In this document: piece by piece, positions 36,031 to 44,594 of the stretch | Numbering within the stretch: the first letter of the stretch is position 1 | Layout of the letters: the number at the start of each line of letters is the position of its first letter | Source of the DNA: Nonlabens sp. Ci31 | Lineage (GTDB): Bacteria > Bacteroidota > Bacteroidia > Flavobacteriales > Flavobacteriaceae | Direction: 5' to 3' | DNA: 64,000 nt | Assembly: GCF_012974865.1 (NCBI RefSeq) | Contig: NZ_CP043633.1 | Span: 1,178,001-1,242,000 of the forward strand | Notes under the pieces: generated by a model | Told to the model about the DNA's origin: nothing | The model's input: the letters and a program-made list of their open reading frames with translations, nothing else | The model's database searches: none | Position numbers and translations under genes: made by a program

Positions 36031-36074
36031 AGGTTCAAGTTATAGGTAGGTAATGAAGTAGGTATTTCTAATTT

Positions 36075-36566
36075 TTATTGGTTTAGCAGTTGTTTTATGT
36101 AATTTTTATCCCATTCCTTTTTCATCTCGGTAAGCGAGGAGACATTTTCGTTAGGGACGGCTATAGAAAGTACGTAATGTGCAATTTTCCACTTTCCGTC
36201 TTGCATTTTCATTACACCGCTGCCACGGCATATTCCCATTTGAGTATCTAGTAACTCGTCAAAATAGGTCACTCTATTTTGTGAATATACATGACGTTCT
36301 AAAGAGGTAAAGGACCAGGCTTTGCCTTTATCAAAATAAGGTTTGGAATAAGCTTTGAAATCGGCGACTTGCCAGTTTTCTGTTGCATCCGTACCTATAA
36401 AAACAGCATCGTCTGTCATTAGATCAAAATAATCCTTAAAATTAGCCTGGGAAGCGGCTTTGTGCCAGGCGTCTATAGATTGTGCTACCTCTGAAATGTC
36501 AATGGCTTTTTGAGTGGCACAACTAGAGAAGAAAATAACCGAAATAAATAATAACAACTGTTTCAT
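36075..36566 (-). CDS. NTF2-like (SnoaL-type) lipoprotein
   Basis: This 163-residue predicted lipoprotein has a lipobox ending at Cys16 (IFFSSC). The mature domain resembles the SnoaL/NTF2-like fold: AWHKAASQANFKDYFDLMTDDAVFIGTD followed by FKAYSKPYFDKG and a final strand GKWKIAHYVLSI. Such proteins bind or act on small ligands; no catalytic assignment is possible. It is 44 bases downstream of the S9 peptidase start in reverse order, so it is transcribed first, possibly with that gene. Confidence 0.75.
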   Translation of the reverse strand: MKQLLLFISVIFFSSCATQKAIDISEVAQSIDAWHKAASQANFKDYFDLMTDDAVFIGTDATENWQVADFKAYSKPYFDKGKAWSFTSLERHVYSQNRVTYFDELLDTQMGICRGSGVMKMQDGKWKIAHYVLSIAVPNENVSSLTEMKKEWDKNYIKQLLNQ

Positions 36567-36600
36567 AGATCGTAAATATAAAGATTAGTAATTTTAAACC

Positions 36601-37164
36601 ATGAAAAAACAAAAATGTGATTGGTGTCGAGGAGATGTTTTGTATGAATCTTATCACGATAAAGAATGGGGAAAGCCCGTTTATGACGACCAGACCCTGT
36701 TTGAATTTCTAATTCTAGAGAGCATGCAAGCAGGATTGAGCTGGATCACTATTTTACGTAAACGGCAGAATTACTCTGATGCTCTAAATCAGTTTGATGT
36801 TCAGAAAATAGCTGCTTATGATCAAGAAAAACAAGAAGAGTTGCTTCAAAATGCCGGTATTATACGCCACAAATTAAAAGTAAAATCCATTGTTAATAAC
36901 GCACAACTATTTATAGAAGTCCAGAAAGAATACGGTAGTTTTTCTAAGTATGTCTGGAATTATGTAGAAGGTAAACCCATTAAAAACCAAGTCCAAAATC
37001 ATATAAAAGCTCCTGCAAATACTGCGCTATCAGACCAGATTGCTAAGGACCTTAAAAAACGCGGATTCCAATTTGTCGGATCTACTATTGTGTATGCCTT
37101 TATGCAAGCGACTGGAATGGTAAACGATCACGAAATAACCTGTTTTAGATATGATGAAGTATAA
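36601..37164 (+). CDS. tag: DNA-3-methyladenine glycosylase I
   Basis: Tag removes 3-methyladenine from alkylated DNA in base-excision repair. The 187-residue protein starts KKQKCDWCRGDVLYESYHDKEWG-like and then LFEFLILESMQAGLSWITIL (about 36-55, with the catalytic-pocket Glu), and ends with the zinc-binding motif MVNDHEITCFRY. The length is normal. The next gene starts inside its last codons, giving translational coupling. Confidence 0.94.
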   Translation: MKKQKCDWCRGDVLYESYHDKEWGKPVYDDQTLFEFLILESMQAGLSWITILRKRQNYSDALNQFDVQKIAAYDQEKQEELLQNAGIIRHKLKVKSIVNNAQLFIEVQKEYGSFSKYVWNYVEGKPIKNQVQNHIKAPANTALSDQIAKDLKKRGFQFVGSTIVYAFMQATGMVNDHEITCFRYDEV

Positions 37165-37783
37165 AATAGTATGGATTTGTTGTGTTCTTGCTTTTACCGC
37201 GCCTTGGGCCAGTGAAGTTTATGCCGTGCAAGGACAGGACACGATAGCTGCACCGCTGCAAACAGCATCCAAACAGAAAAAAGAGCGAGAAGAAAAAATC
37301 ACCTTAGATCTTTTTCCTAAGAACGCGGTTGATGTAGTAACTGTAATAGGCTATGCGCGTAAAAAAGTAAATTACTATCGAGAAACCGATGGCGACAAGA
37401 TCAGCTATGAGGCAAAGTTGAAGTATAAAGAGCGAAAATACAGTATAGAATTTGACAAAAACGGCGTTCTAGAAGACGTAGAAATAGATTCACGCAAGAG
37501 AAAAATACCTAAAGAGGCACTTTTTAAAATAAATAAAACACTGGACAGCATTGCTAGAAAATACCGTATTGAAAAAGTACAAGAACAATATGTGGCAGGA
37601 GATCAAAATGCCACACAAATAAAAGAAAGAATAGCGCGCGACAGGTTTGATAATTACGAATTGATCGTAGCTTTTAAAGACAAACGCAAGATCTACCGCA
37701 AAGAATTTCTTTTTGACAAAAATGGAAATCTCATAGGTCACCGCGACATCAAAAGACTAGAATATGACTTTTTATTATTTTAG
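37151..37783 (+). CDS. Exported protein of unknown function
   Basis: This 210-residue protein has a signal peptide (about 1-25, VWICCVLAFTAPWASEVYA). The mature part is charged, with repeated strands such as KISYEAKLKYKERKYSIEFDKNGVLEDVEID, resembling PepSY-like or periplasmic beta-sheet proteins, but I cannot assign a family. It overlaps tag by 14 bases upstream and the DUF2490 gene by 20 bases downstream, so the three form a coupled set. Confidence 0.65.
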   Translation: MMKYKIVWICCVLAFTAPWASEVYAVQGQDTIAAPLQTASKQKKEREEKITLDLFPKNAVDVVTVIGYARKKVNYYRETDGDKISYEAKLKYKERKYSIEFDKNGVLEDVEIDSRKRKIPKEALFKINKTLDSIARKYRIEKVQEQYVAGDQNATQIKERIARDRFDNYELIVAFKDKRKIYRKEFLFDKNGNLIGHRDIKRLEYDFLLF

Positions 37784-38426
37784 AGCTTTTCTCTTTTTGT
37801 TGTTTCCATTTACTTCGTTTTCTCAAATTATAGACGATGTGATTGTAGAACCTACCTTAAATGTTTCTTGGCATAATAATGCCAGATGGAGCTTTAATAG
37901 CGCTATTTCTGAGCGCAATTCTACGCAAGATTCTTTTGAAGCACTACACATTCAGGCATCTCAATTTGCTAGTTATGAAGCAGGCTTTTATTCCCAAATA
38001 GGAGTAGGAATTATGTATAGAGAATTGTTTGATGACTCGAGACCAGAAGAAGTGCGGTTTTCAGAACAATACGTGTACACTAGAAAATACAATGCCTTAA
38101 AAATTGCACACCGAGTACGATGGGATCAACGATTAAGAGGAGAACGCACCACACATAGATGGCGTTATAGACTTTCTAGCTCTTTACCCTTAAATGGTCT
38201 TGCAGCAGATGCATCTGAACTTTATCTTACAGCAAGCATAGAAACACTCTTTATTGCAGAGCGAGATAACCGTCCAGCTTATGACCAGCGATTTTCTTTA
38301 GGAATAGGCAGGAAAATCAGTAATAACCTAAAACTACAACTGGTTACAGAATACAGATTTGAAGACTTTACTGCTGGTACCGATCGGTTGTTGTTTTTAT
38401 ATTTAGGGGTTTATTATTCTATTTGA
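37764..38426 (+). CDS. DUF2490 family outer-membrane protein
   Basis: This 220-residue exported protein has a signal peptide ending near TSFSQ. The mature protein alternates amphipathic beta strands and ends in LYLGVYYSI, matching the DUF2490 family of small outer-membrane barrels in Bacteroidota. The function is unknown. It is coupled to the exported protein before it by a 20-base overlap, suggesting a partner role. Confidence 0.8.
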   Translation: MTFYYFRAFLFLLFPFTSFSQIIDDVIVEPTLNVSWHNNARWSFNSAISERNSTQDSFEALHIQASQFASYEAGFYSQIGVGIMYRELFDDSRPEEVRFSEQYVYTRKYNALKIAHRVRWDQRLRGERTTHRWRYRLSSSLPLNGLAADASELYLTASIETLFIAERDNRPAYDQRFSLGIGRKISNNLKLQLVTEYRFEDFTAGTDRLLFLYLGVYYSI

Positions 38427-38459
38427 TTTTTCAGCTGCCTTTTAAAGTACTTTTATAAC

Positions 38460-38721
38460 ATGCGTATTACGAAAGTAGTTAATTACACAGATTTCAGAGC
38501 TAACCTCAACATTGGTTAGATAAGCTTATAAACGACCTGAGCGATATTGTAATACAACAAAAAGGAGGAAAATATCTTGTTTTAATATCACTTGATGAAT
38601 ATAATTCCTTAAAAGAAACTAATTATTTATTGAGCGGTGCAAATCGAGATGTTTTACTTAATTCTATCAAAGAGATAGAAGATGACAAAGGCGTAAAACG
38701 TGAATTAATAGAGGTAGACTA
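38460..38721 (+). pseudogene. Frameshifted YefM/Phd-type antitoxin
   Basis: Frame 1 reads MRITKVVNYTDFRANLNIG then stop. Shifting by one base at about 38511 restores WLDKLINDLSDIVIQQKGG and then YLVLISLDEYNSLKETNYLL to a stop at 38721, the clear body of a YefM antitoxin (DFRANL, then the SLDEYNSLKET motif). A single-base deletion therefore breaks an otherwise complete antitoxin of about 85 residues. The fragment of a partner toxin follows directly. Confidence 0.8.
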
Positions 38722-38723
38722 AA

Positions 38724-38845
38724 TGGATTTAATTTGGTCTCCGACAGCTTGGGAATATTATTTATACTGGCAAAAAAAAGAAAAAAAATTGTCAAGAGAA
38801 TTAAGGAGCAGTTAAAAACATTAAGGCAACCGTTTGAAGGAAATT
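38724..38845 (+). pseudogene. Frameshifted and truncated YoeB/Txe-type toxin
   Basis: ATG at 38724 opens MDLIWSPTAWEYYLYWQKKE, the standard YoeB N-terminus. The reading frame is lost in an A-rich run near 38785; one base further the frame continues as IVKRIKEQLKTLRQPFEG and then stops at 38845. The C-terminal half with the catalytic residues is missing, so the mRNA interferase cannot be active. Confidence 0.8.
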
Positions 38846-39265
38846 AAGAACAACAACCTAAAAGTTGAGCTAATAAATTCATGTAGCAATGATCCTGGAT
38901 TATACGGGAATCTAGCTTTTGGTTCATTAAGTACTGTAAAGATCTTAGAAGGAAAATTTAAGAACGAAATAATTTATGTTGCTGAATTGTGTCAAAAGAC
39001 GAATTACACTACGGGGAATATATATGAATTAGTATACTGGTCTGAACCTAGTTTCAGCGCAATACTTTGTGATGGAAAATCCTATAATTCTAATTGGAAT
39101 TTGGATAAACAAAATCAGTTCTATCTTACTTTTGGAATCTTAAAAGAGCAAACTTTCTTTTTAAATCGATATGGATCTACCTCAAATAACTCAAAAACAC
39201 CTCTCGATCCATCTCCACAGCACCTAAACTGTCTAGATGATCGTTATATACTTGAGCGTCTATAA
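38834..39265 (+). CDS. Doubtful ORF, possible gene fragment
   Basis: From a TTG the frame encodes 143 residues with a protein-like middle (LAFGSLSTVKILEGKFKNEIIYVAELC, split here only by reading), but the start lies in the toxin remnant and the last 30 residues run antisense through the aat gene. There is no signal peptide and no recognised family. It is probably a remnant of a gene whose 5' and 3' ends were lost in the rearrangement that also damaged the toxin-antitoxin module. Confidence 0.3.
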   Translation: MKEIKNNNLKVELINSCSNDPGLYGNLAFGSLSTVKILEGKFKNEIIYVAELCQKTNYTTGNIYELVYWSEPSFSAILCDGKSYNSNWNLDKQNQFYLTFGILKEQTFFLNRYGSTSNNSKTPLDPSPQHLNCLDDRYILERL

Positions 39266-39824
39266 GGTGGTAATTCAAATCCTGTAATTTTTCTACTAGA
39301 TACATCAAAGCGATTTTACTCGCATCAGTTGCTAGGGAGAACATGCTTTCTCCGCAAAAAATCCCTTTATCTTTTAAATCCATACCGTACAATCCGCCTA
39401 CGAGTTCCTCATCTTTAAAGACTTCAATACTTTTTGTATGACCAGATTCATGGAGTTGGGCATAAGCTTCCAGCATCTCATCATTGATCCAGGTGCCGTC
39501 CTGATCGTTTCTAGGCACGTTGCCACAATGTTTCATAACAGAGGTAAAGCAAGTGTTCTCTCGTATCTCATAACCGCGGTTGCGCTTGCTTTGTCGCATG
39601 GACTTGGTAACCCGCATAGGTGATGCAGATTTCAAATCAAAAATCATTCGAGGATCTGGACTCCACCAGCAAATAGGCTCTCCATCATTGTACCACGGAA
39701 AGAATCCAGAACGATAAGCAAGGAGCAATCTTTCTTGGCTTAAATCACCACCTATAGCAGCAAGCCCATGGTCTGGAGCGGTGCTAGGATCGGGAAAAGT
39801 TAAAGATTCGTTTAATAAATACAC
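39177..39824 (-). CDS. aat: Leucyl/phenylalanyl-tRNA-protein transferase
   Basis: Aat adds Leu or Phe to N-terminal Arg/Lys of proteins, marking them for ClpS/ClpAP degradation. The 215-residue protein has AAIGGDLSQERLLLAYRSGFFPWYN (begins about residue 22), ICWWSPDPRMIF (about 50-61) and GLYGMDLKDKGIFCGESMFS near 143, all diagnostic. The length is typical. The gene is intact although its neighbours on the plus strand are remnants. Confidence 0.95.
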   Translation of the reverse strand: MYLLNESLTFPDPSTAPDHGLAAIGGDLSQERLLLAYRSGFFPWYNDGEPICWWSPDPRMIFDLKSASPMRVTKSMRQSKRNRGYEIRENTCFTSVMKHCGNVPRNDQDGTWINDEMLEAYAQLHESGHTKSIEVFKDEELVGGLYGMDLKDKGIFCGESMFSLATDASKIALMYLVEKLQDLNYHLIDAQVYNDHLDSLGAVEMDREVFLSYLR

Positions 39825-40051
39825 TAGAAATTGTGAATTAAGTTTGGAAATGGTCCTAAAATTACTAATCTTTGAATAGTCTTCAAATTTAAATTTATTT
39901 TCATCATTGCTTTTTTTTTGAGTTTGTTTGGAGACTGACCTATTAAAAATGAAAATCCCAATCTTGAGAAAGTTGGGGTTTTTTATGTTTCAGCGTCTTA
40001 TATTGTTATTTTTAGGTGCGGACTTCAGTCCACATTTACGCATACATAAAT
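39825..40051. terminator. GNAT-gene terminator within a short gap
   Basis: AATCCCAA (39954-39961) pairs with TTGGGGTT (39973-39980, one G-U) and is followed by a T run on the plus strand and a T-rich tract on the minus strand. It most likely ends the GNAT gene. Nothing else is seen in the gap. Confidence 0.55.
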
Positions 40052-40501
40052 CTACAACTCCTTCCCAAAACACTTGCTATTCTCCACCTTAAGATAAGGA
40101 CCATAACAACCAATTAATTCATACCCATTTCTCTCATAAAGTGCAATTGCTTCCAGTTGCCTTGTTCCAGTTTCAAGAACACATTTTTTGTACGAAAGTT
40201 GAGCCGTCCATTGTTCTAGTTCGAGCAATATCTTTGAAGCAATTCCTTTCCCACGAGCTTCATTCAAAGTGAACATTCTTTTTACTTCCATAGTTTCCTT
40301 ATCAAAAGCTCGTATGGCGCCACAGCCTGCAGCCTTCTCATCCAGATAAGCTACTACCACATAATTCAAGCCTTCTATTTTGTTGAATTGATTGTAAAAA
40401 TCGTGCTCATCACCATCAGTTACGGCCAGATAAGCATCCAGTTGTTTTACTAGTTTCTGGAAGTCTGGGCTTTTTGATGTGGTGCGCTTGAGTTGTAGCA
40501 T
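40052..40501 (-). CDS. GNAT family N-acetyltransferase
   Basis: This 149-residue acetyl-CoA-dependent transferase has the GNAT pattern: ynYVVVAYLDEKAAGCGAIRAF (beta strands 2-3), VKRMFTLNEARGKGIASKILLELEQW with the acetyl-CoA-binding RGKGIA (about 83-88), and YERNGYELIG near the C-terminus. The acceptor is unknown. It is monocistronic, with a terminator hairpin downstream. Confidence 0.88.
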   Translation of the reverse strand: MLQLKRTTSKSPDFQKLVKQLDAYLAVTDGDEHDFYNQFNKIEGLNYVVVAYLDEKAAGCGAIRAFDKETMEVKRMFTLNEARGKGIASKILLELEQWTAQLSYKKCVLETGTRQLEAIALYERNGYELIGCYGPYLKVENSKCFGKEL

Positions 40502-40686
40502 GATATTTTGGAAAACTTGTTTTTGATATTTTTCAACACTATTTTTTCAACACAACTATTTCTAGATCAATCTGGAAGATGTCAGATAGACTTGAAACAA
40601 ACTTCTCGATACTATTTAAACAATACCAATTTCTTCAGTATTCAGAAAGCATTATCAGTGTCAATGAACCTTTAGGTATAAATCAA
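40502..40686. other. Short gap without gene
   Basis: No coding or RNA feature is recognised between the GNAT gene and the DUF3127 terminator. Confidence 0.4.
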
Positions 40687-40716
40687 AAAAGCAGCAAGAA
40701 TCATCCTGCTGCTTTT
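40687..40716 (-). terminator. Terminator of flavin reductase-DUF3127 operon
   Basis: AAAAGCAGCA (40687-40696) and TGCTGCTTTT (40707-40716) form a 10-bp stem. On the minus strand it is followed by T-rich sequence. It lies about 25 bases past the DUF3127 stop. Confidence 0.85.
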
Positions 40717-40741
40717 GTACATATACTAATTAGATGATGTT

Positions 40742-41119
40742 CTAAAAAGGCAGGTCATCATGATCTTCATTCTTGGTGTTGGATACCGGCTCGTACTCAT
40801 CAAATGGTGGTACTTCTGGAGCTCCAGCTGCTGGTGCGGCTGCACCTGCTTTTTCAATTCTCCATCCTGCGATAGAGTTGAAATATTTTGTTTCTCCTTG
40901 TGGCGATTGCCATTCACGACCTCTAATGTTGATCCCTATTTTTACAGGCTCACCTACTGCAAATGCATCTAGTAAATTTGTTTTATCCTGCACAAATTCG
41001 ATCATGATGTGTTGTGGATATTGCTCTTCAGTAGTAACGACTAACTCGCGTTTCTGGAAACCATTTGCACCGAATGTTTTGGTTTCTCCTATTAGTTTGA
41101 TTTTTCCTAGTATTTCCAT
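40742..41119 (-). CDS. DUF3127 protein with SSB-like acidic tail
   Basis: This 125-residue protein has a DUF3127 domain (about 1-85, EILGKIKLIGETKTFGANGFQKRELVV), an OB-like fold common in Bacteroidota, then an Ala/Pro linker (about 90-105) and an acidic end NEDHDDLPF. The overall plan, OB fold plus flexible linker plus DDLPF tip, mirrors single-stranded DNA-binding protein, whose tip binds repair and replication partners. Function is inferred only. It lies three bases downstream of the flavin reductase gene in one operon. Confidence 0.85.
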   Translation of the reverse strand: MEILGKIKLIGETKTFGANGFQKRELVVTTEEQYPQHIMIEFVQDKTNLLDAFAVGEPVKIGINIRGREWQSPQGETKYFNSIAGWRIEKAGAAAPAAGAPEVPPFDEYEPVSNTKNEDHDDLPF

Positions 41120-41122
41120 AGC

Positions 41123-41974
41123 TTATAATAATAAATAGTTCCAAGCAGCCAGGAGTTCCCCTTTTGCGATGAGCTCTTTGGCTCGATTGTGTTTATCTGT
41201 TGTAGAGAGGTTGGTTAACTGTTCCGCTTTTGCAAAAGCTACCACTTCTTCCTGCTCTGGTACTCGTTCTACATTTCCTAGTTTACCAAGATCGTTTCCG
41301 GTAAGAATATCGCTTTTTCTAGCATGTTCTGGTAACGCATCCACGCCTACACCCAGTTTTGATAAAGGTTTTGCCACCTCAAACATAGCATCTTTAGAAC
41401 GACAGTACCAGTCGCCGCCCATTCTGGCAACCGTATCGATTTTAAAAGGGTCGATCTTGTTGTGCTCGTCTAGCACATTGTCATTCACATGCACCATAAC
41501 CACTTCACAAATGATGAGGTTACCAGCGCCACCTTCTTGACCCAGCTCTATGATTTCTTTTACTTTACACTCAAATTGTACGGGGCTTTCGGCCACACGT
41601 GGTGGAGCAACGATGTCACTTTTTACTTCTGTAAGACCCGCTTTTTCAAACTCATTCACACCTTCTCCATATTCCGTGCTGGATAATGACATTTGTTGAA
41701 CAATGTCATAGTTTACAATGTTGATGACTACTTCTCCAGTAGCTTTGGCATTCAATAAGGTATGCTTGACCGAGTTATCTCGTACCCGACGCGCAGGGGA
41801 AAATATCATCACTGGCGGATTTGCACTAAAAACATTAAAAAATGAATACGGCGATAAGTTCACCTTGCCATTTGCATCAATAGTGCTGGCAAAAGCAATA
41901 GGTCGCGGTTGAACTGCTCCTAGCATAATGCCATGGAGTTGAGCTGTTTCTATGTCTTTAGGATTGAGTTTCAA
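41123..41974 (-). CDS. Flavin reductase-like domain protein
   Basis: This 283-residue protein has an FMN-binding split-barrel domain (about 1-200): GAVQPRPIAFASTIDANGKVNLSPYSFFNVFSANPP-type opening and ESPVQFECKVKEII. The C-terminal 80 residues form a helical extension. The start is TTG at 41974, preceded by a TACCTTTG -7 box. It probably reduces flavin or uses bound FMN; the substrate is unknown. AFAKAEQ near residue 245 is encoded by a variant of the iterated palindrome. It is co-transcribed with DUF3127. Confidence 0.85.
   Translation of the reverse strand: MKLNPKDIETAQLHGIMLGAVQPRPIAFASTIDANGKVNLSPYSFFNVFSANPPVMIFSPARRVRDNSVKHTLLNAKATGEVVINIVNYDIVQQMSLSSTEYGEGVNEFEKAGLTEVKSDIVAPPRVAESPVQFECKVKEIIELGQEGGAGNLIICEVVMVHVNDNVLDEHNKIDPFKIDTVARMGGDWYCRSKDAMFEVAKPLSKLGVGVDALPEHARKSDILTGNDLGKLGNVERVPEQEEVVAFAKAEQLTNLSTTDKHNRAKELIAKGELLAAWNYLLL
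41225..41240 (-). repeat. Iterated palindrome variant inside flavin reductase gene
   Basis: CGCTTTTGCAAAAGCT, three mismatches from consensus but still read as AFAKAE on the minus strand and followed there by GGAAC. Confidence 0.5.
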
Positions 41975-41994
41975 GTCGTTTTTTTAATAAGATA

Positions 41995-42002
41995 CAAAGG
42001 TA
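41995..42002 (-). promoter_or_regulatory. -7 box of flavin reductase-DUF3127 operon
   Basis: TACCTTTG on the minus strand, 20 bases upstream of the TTG start at 41974; it supports that start. Confidence 0.55.
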
Positions 42003-42179
42003 AGATTTATAGAATAGAATTTAGAATAATGTTTTTTAAAAAGAGGATATTTTTAGATGAATGTTGTTTTATTCGAGATCGAGATCGAGTTCAATCTCAT
42101 GATAAACCTACCCTTTAGGGTTAGGGAAAGGTTTCCCACATTTTGTTTAACTTTCCGACTCCGCAAAAACCAACCAACC

Positions 42180-44594
42180 ATGAGACCTAAATCTCACCTC
42201 ACCTCAGCCTTGTCCTTTTTAGTAATCATTTTGATGATTTGGTATGCCTTTCAAAGTCAGACACCATCTTCTGATGTAAAAGAGAATTTACCAACGACCG
42301 AATGGTCTACTGCTAGAGCATTGCAACATGTGAAGGCCATATCGCTAAAACCTCATTATGTAGGCAGTAAAGCTCATAATGAAGTCAGAGATTATATAAG
42401 AGAGGAGCTCCAAAAAATGGGATTGGAAGTTTCCACACAAAAAGGCTACGACATCAGCAGTAACGGGAACATGTCACAGCCAGAAAATATTATAGCTCGT
42501 ATCAAAGGAGCCGAGGCTAACAATAAAGCATTGGTATTATTAAGTCATTATGATAGTGATCCACATTCCAGTAAAGGTGCTAGCGATGCCGCAAGTGGTG
42601 TGGCAACAATTCTGGAAGGAGTAAGAGCTTTTCTAGCACAAAACAAACAGCCTAAAAACGATATCATTATCTGTATTACTGACGGTGAAGAACTAGGGCT
42701 TAATGGGGCCAGTCTTTTTGTAAGAGAACATCCCTGGGCAAATAACCTAGGTTTTGTACTCAACTTTGAAGCTCGCGGTAGCGGCGGTCCTAGTTACGTG
42801 TTGGTAGAAACTAATGGTGGAAATCGCAAGATTATCCAAGAGTTTGTAGCCGCTGGAACGGAGCATCCTGTTGCAAACTCTCTGGCTTATAGCATCTATC
42901 AAATGATTCCTAACAATACAGATCTTACTGTCTTTAAAGAAGGTGGGAATATCAACGGACTTAATTTTGCTTTTATAGGAGATCATTTTGATTACCATAC
43001 AGAGTTGGATACGTATGAACGGTTAGACCGCAATACGCTGGCGCACCAAGGGTCTTATTTGATGCCGTTGTTATCGCATTTTGGCGATCTAGACATGACT
43101 GATCGTGTGATGGTAGAAAAAGGAGATGACCTCGTGTACTTCCCTATGCCCTTGTTTAAAACGCTTAGTTTTCCATTCAGCTGGTTAGCGGCTATAATCA
43201 TCATAAGCGGACTGTTATTGTTGTTTTTAATCATCTTAGGAATCCGCAAAAGGCGCATTACTTTAAAACATCTTTTAGGCGGTTTTGTGCCGTTTTTGGG
43301 AAGTTTAGTGATCGGTTACTTGTTGAGCAACTATGGTTGGGCAGCTGTAAAGTTCAACGACTTTTATATAGATCAGCATCATGGTTTTCCGTATAATGGG
43401 TATTGGTTGATAGCAACATCTGTATTTGCCACGGTCAGCATTTGCTTTTTCTTGTATCACAAATTTTACCATCGCGACCGCATTGCTAGTTTAGTTGTAG
43501 CACCATTAGTTATTTTATGGATCATCTCACTGGCGATTGCTTTTCCACTTGGAAATGGTGGGCTTATTCCAGAGGTGTATCTAGGAGGTGCAGGATTCTT
43601 TGTCGTACCTCTGTATGCCGGATTGATCATGTTATGGCTCAATATGTATCAAAAACGGCCTAGTTATATGTTATTGTTATTACTTGCCGTTCCTGCGATT
43701 TTTGTTTTCGCTCCATTTATAACTGCCTTTCCAGTAGCTTTAGGAATGAGTATTTTATTTGTCGCTGCTGTTTTGAGCACGTTGTTATTTGGTTTATTGA
43801 TTCCTATTATAGGACATTACCGCAAGAAAGGATTGTTGGCATTTGGCTCGTTGATCGTTACTTTAGTTTGTTTGTGTTTCGCTTTCGCGAAAGCGGAATT
43901 CTCACAAACCCAGCCCAAACCTACCAGCTTGATCTACGTGCAAGGCCAAGATACCAAAACAGCTCAATGGGCAACCTACGACAGTGCATTATCTGACTGG
44001 ACAAAGGAAAAGCTAGGTGAAAAACCACAATTAGCAGAAGAATTAAACGCCAATTCTATAGATTCTAAATACGGCACCAGATTCTCCTACGCGGCAAATA
44101 CGGATTACAAAGAATTGCCAGAAGTGAAAATCGAGGTTCTGAGCGATACCGCTATAAATGGTTTGCGTACCGTAAAATTCAACGTCAGCAGTGAAAGCGT
44201 CGTACACCGTTATGAGGTCTTTGCAGATTCCAAATACGTGTTTGAAAAAGCCGTGGTCAATGGTCTGGAAATTCCGGTTACTGGTAAGACTAACAAACCA
44301 TTTGGTAACCGATGGGGAAATCGCATGTTGAGCTATTATGTGAGCGATAACGCAGCTCTAGAAATGGAAATGACTTTTGACGCTGGTGTAGAACCAGAAC
44401 TGATCTTTTATGCAGCCTCCTTTGATCTATTAGATCAAAAAGAATTGCAGGTGAGCAAGCGACCGCTGGATCACATGTCCATGCCGTTTGTTTTAAACGA
44501 TGCGGTGCTTAAAAAAAGAACCGTTTCATTGACTAAAAAGAAAAACCAAGAATGGTTCAACGTACAATATGAATTAGTTCCCGATGCCGAATAA
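42180..44594 (+). CDS. M28 family zinc peptidase with membrane domain
   Basis: From the ATG at 42180 the protein has 804 residues: an N-terminal membrane anchor (about 9-27), an M28 aminopeptidase domain (about 45-305) with LLSHYDSDPHSSKGASDAASG (His/Asp ligands, split by reading) and DGEELGLNGA (Glu pair), then eight or so transmembrane helices (about 330-600) and a C-terminal beta domain. This matches the Fxna/ERMP1-like M28 proteins. An in-frame start at 42057 adds 41 residues lacking the family pattern. FAFAKAEF near residue 570 is encoded by a perfect iterated palindrome just after a membrane helix. Confidence 0.9.
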   Translation: MRPKSHLTSALSFLVIILMIWYAFQSQTPSSDVKENLPTTEWSTARALQHVKAISLKPHYVGSKAHNEVRDYIREELQKMGLEVSTQKGYDISSNGNMSQPENIIARIKGAEANNKALVLLSHYDSDPHSSKGASDAASGVATILEGVRAFLAQNKQPKNDIIICITDGEELGLNGASLFVREHPWANNLGFVLNFEARGSGGPSYVLVETNGGNRKIIQEFVAAGTEHPVANSLAYSIYQMIPNNTDLTVFKEGGNINGLNFAFIGDHFDYHTELDTYERLDRNTLAHQGSYLMPLLSHFGDLDMTDRVMVEKGDDLVYFPMPLFKTLSFPFSWLAAIIIISGLLLLFLIILGIRKRRITLKHLLGGFVPFLGSLVIGYLLSNYGWAAVKFNDFYIDQHHGFPYNGYWLIATSVFATVSICFFLYHKFYHRDRIASLVVAPLVILWIISLAIAFPLGNGGLIPEVYLGGAGFFVVPLYAGLIMLWLNMYQKRPSYMLLLLLAVPAIFVFAPFITAFPVALGMSILFVAAVLSTLLFGLLIPIIGHYRKKGLLAFGSLIVTLVCLCFAFAKAEFSQTQPKPTSLIYVQGQDTKTAQWATYDSALSDWTKEKLGEKPQLAEELNANSIDSKYGTRFSYAANTDYKELPEVKIEVLSDTAINGLRTVKFNVSSESVVHRYEVFADSKYVFEKAVVNGLEIPVTGKTNKPFGNRWGNRMLSYYVSDNAALEMEMTFDAGVEPELIFYAASFDLLDQKELQVSKRPLDHMSMPFVLNDAVLKKRTVSLTKKKNQEWFNVQYELVPDAE
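43880..43895 (+). repeat. Iterated palindrome inside M28 peptidase gene
   Basis: Perfect CGCTTTCGCGAAAGCG followed by GAATT, read as FAFAKAEF at the end of a transmembrane segment. Confidence 0.85.

Noticed and set aside
42057..42179. Upstream start of the M28 peptidase
   Set aside because: The added residues have no homology pattern and would precede the membrane anchor with an unrelated charged stretch.
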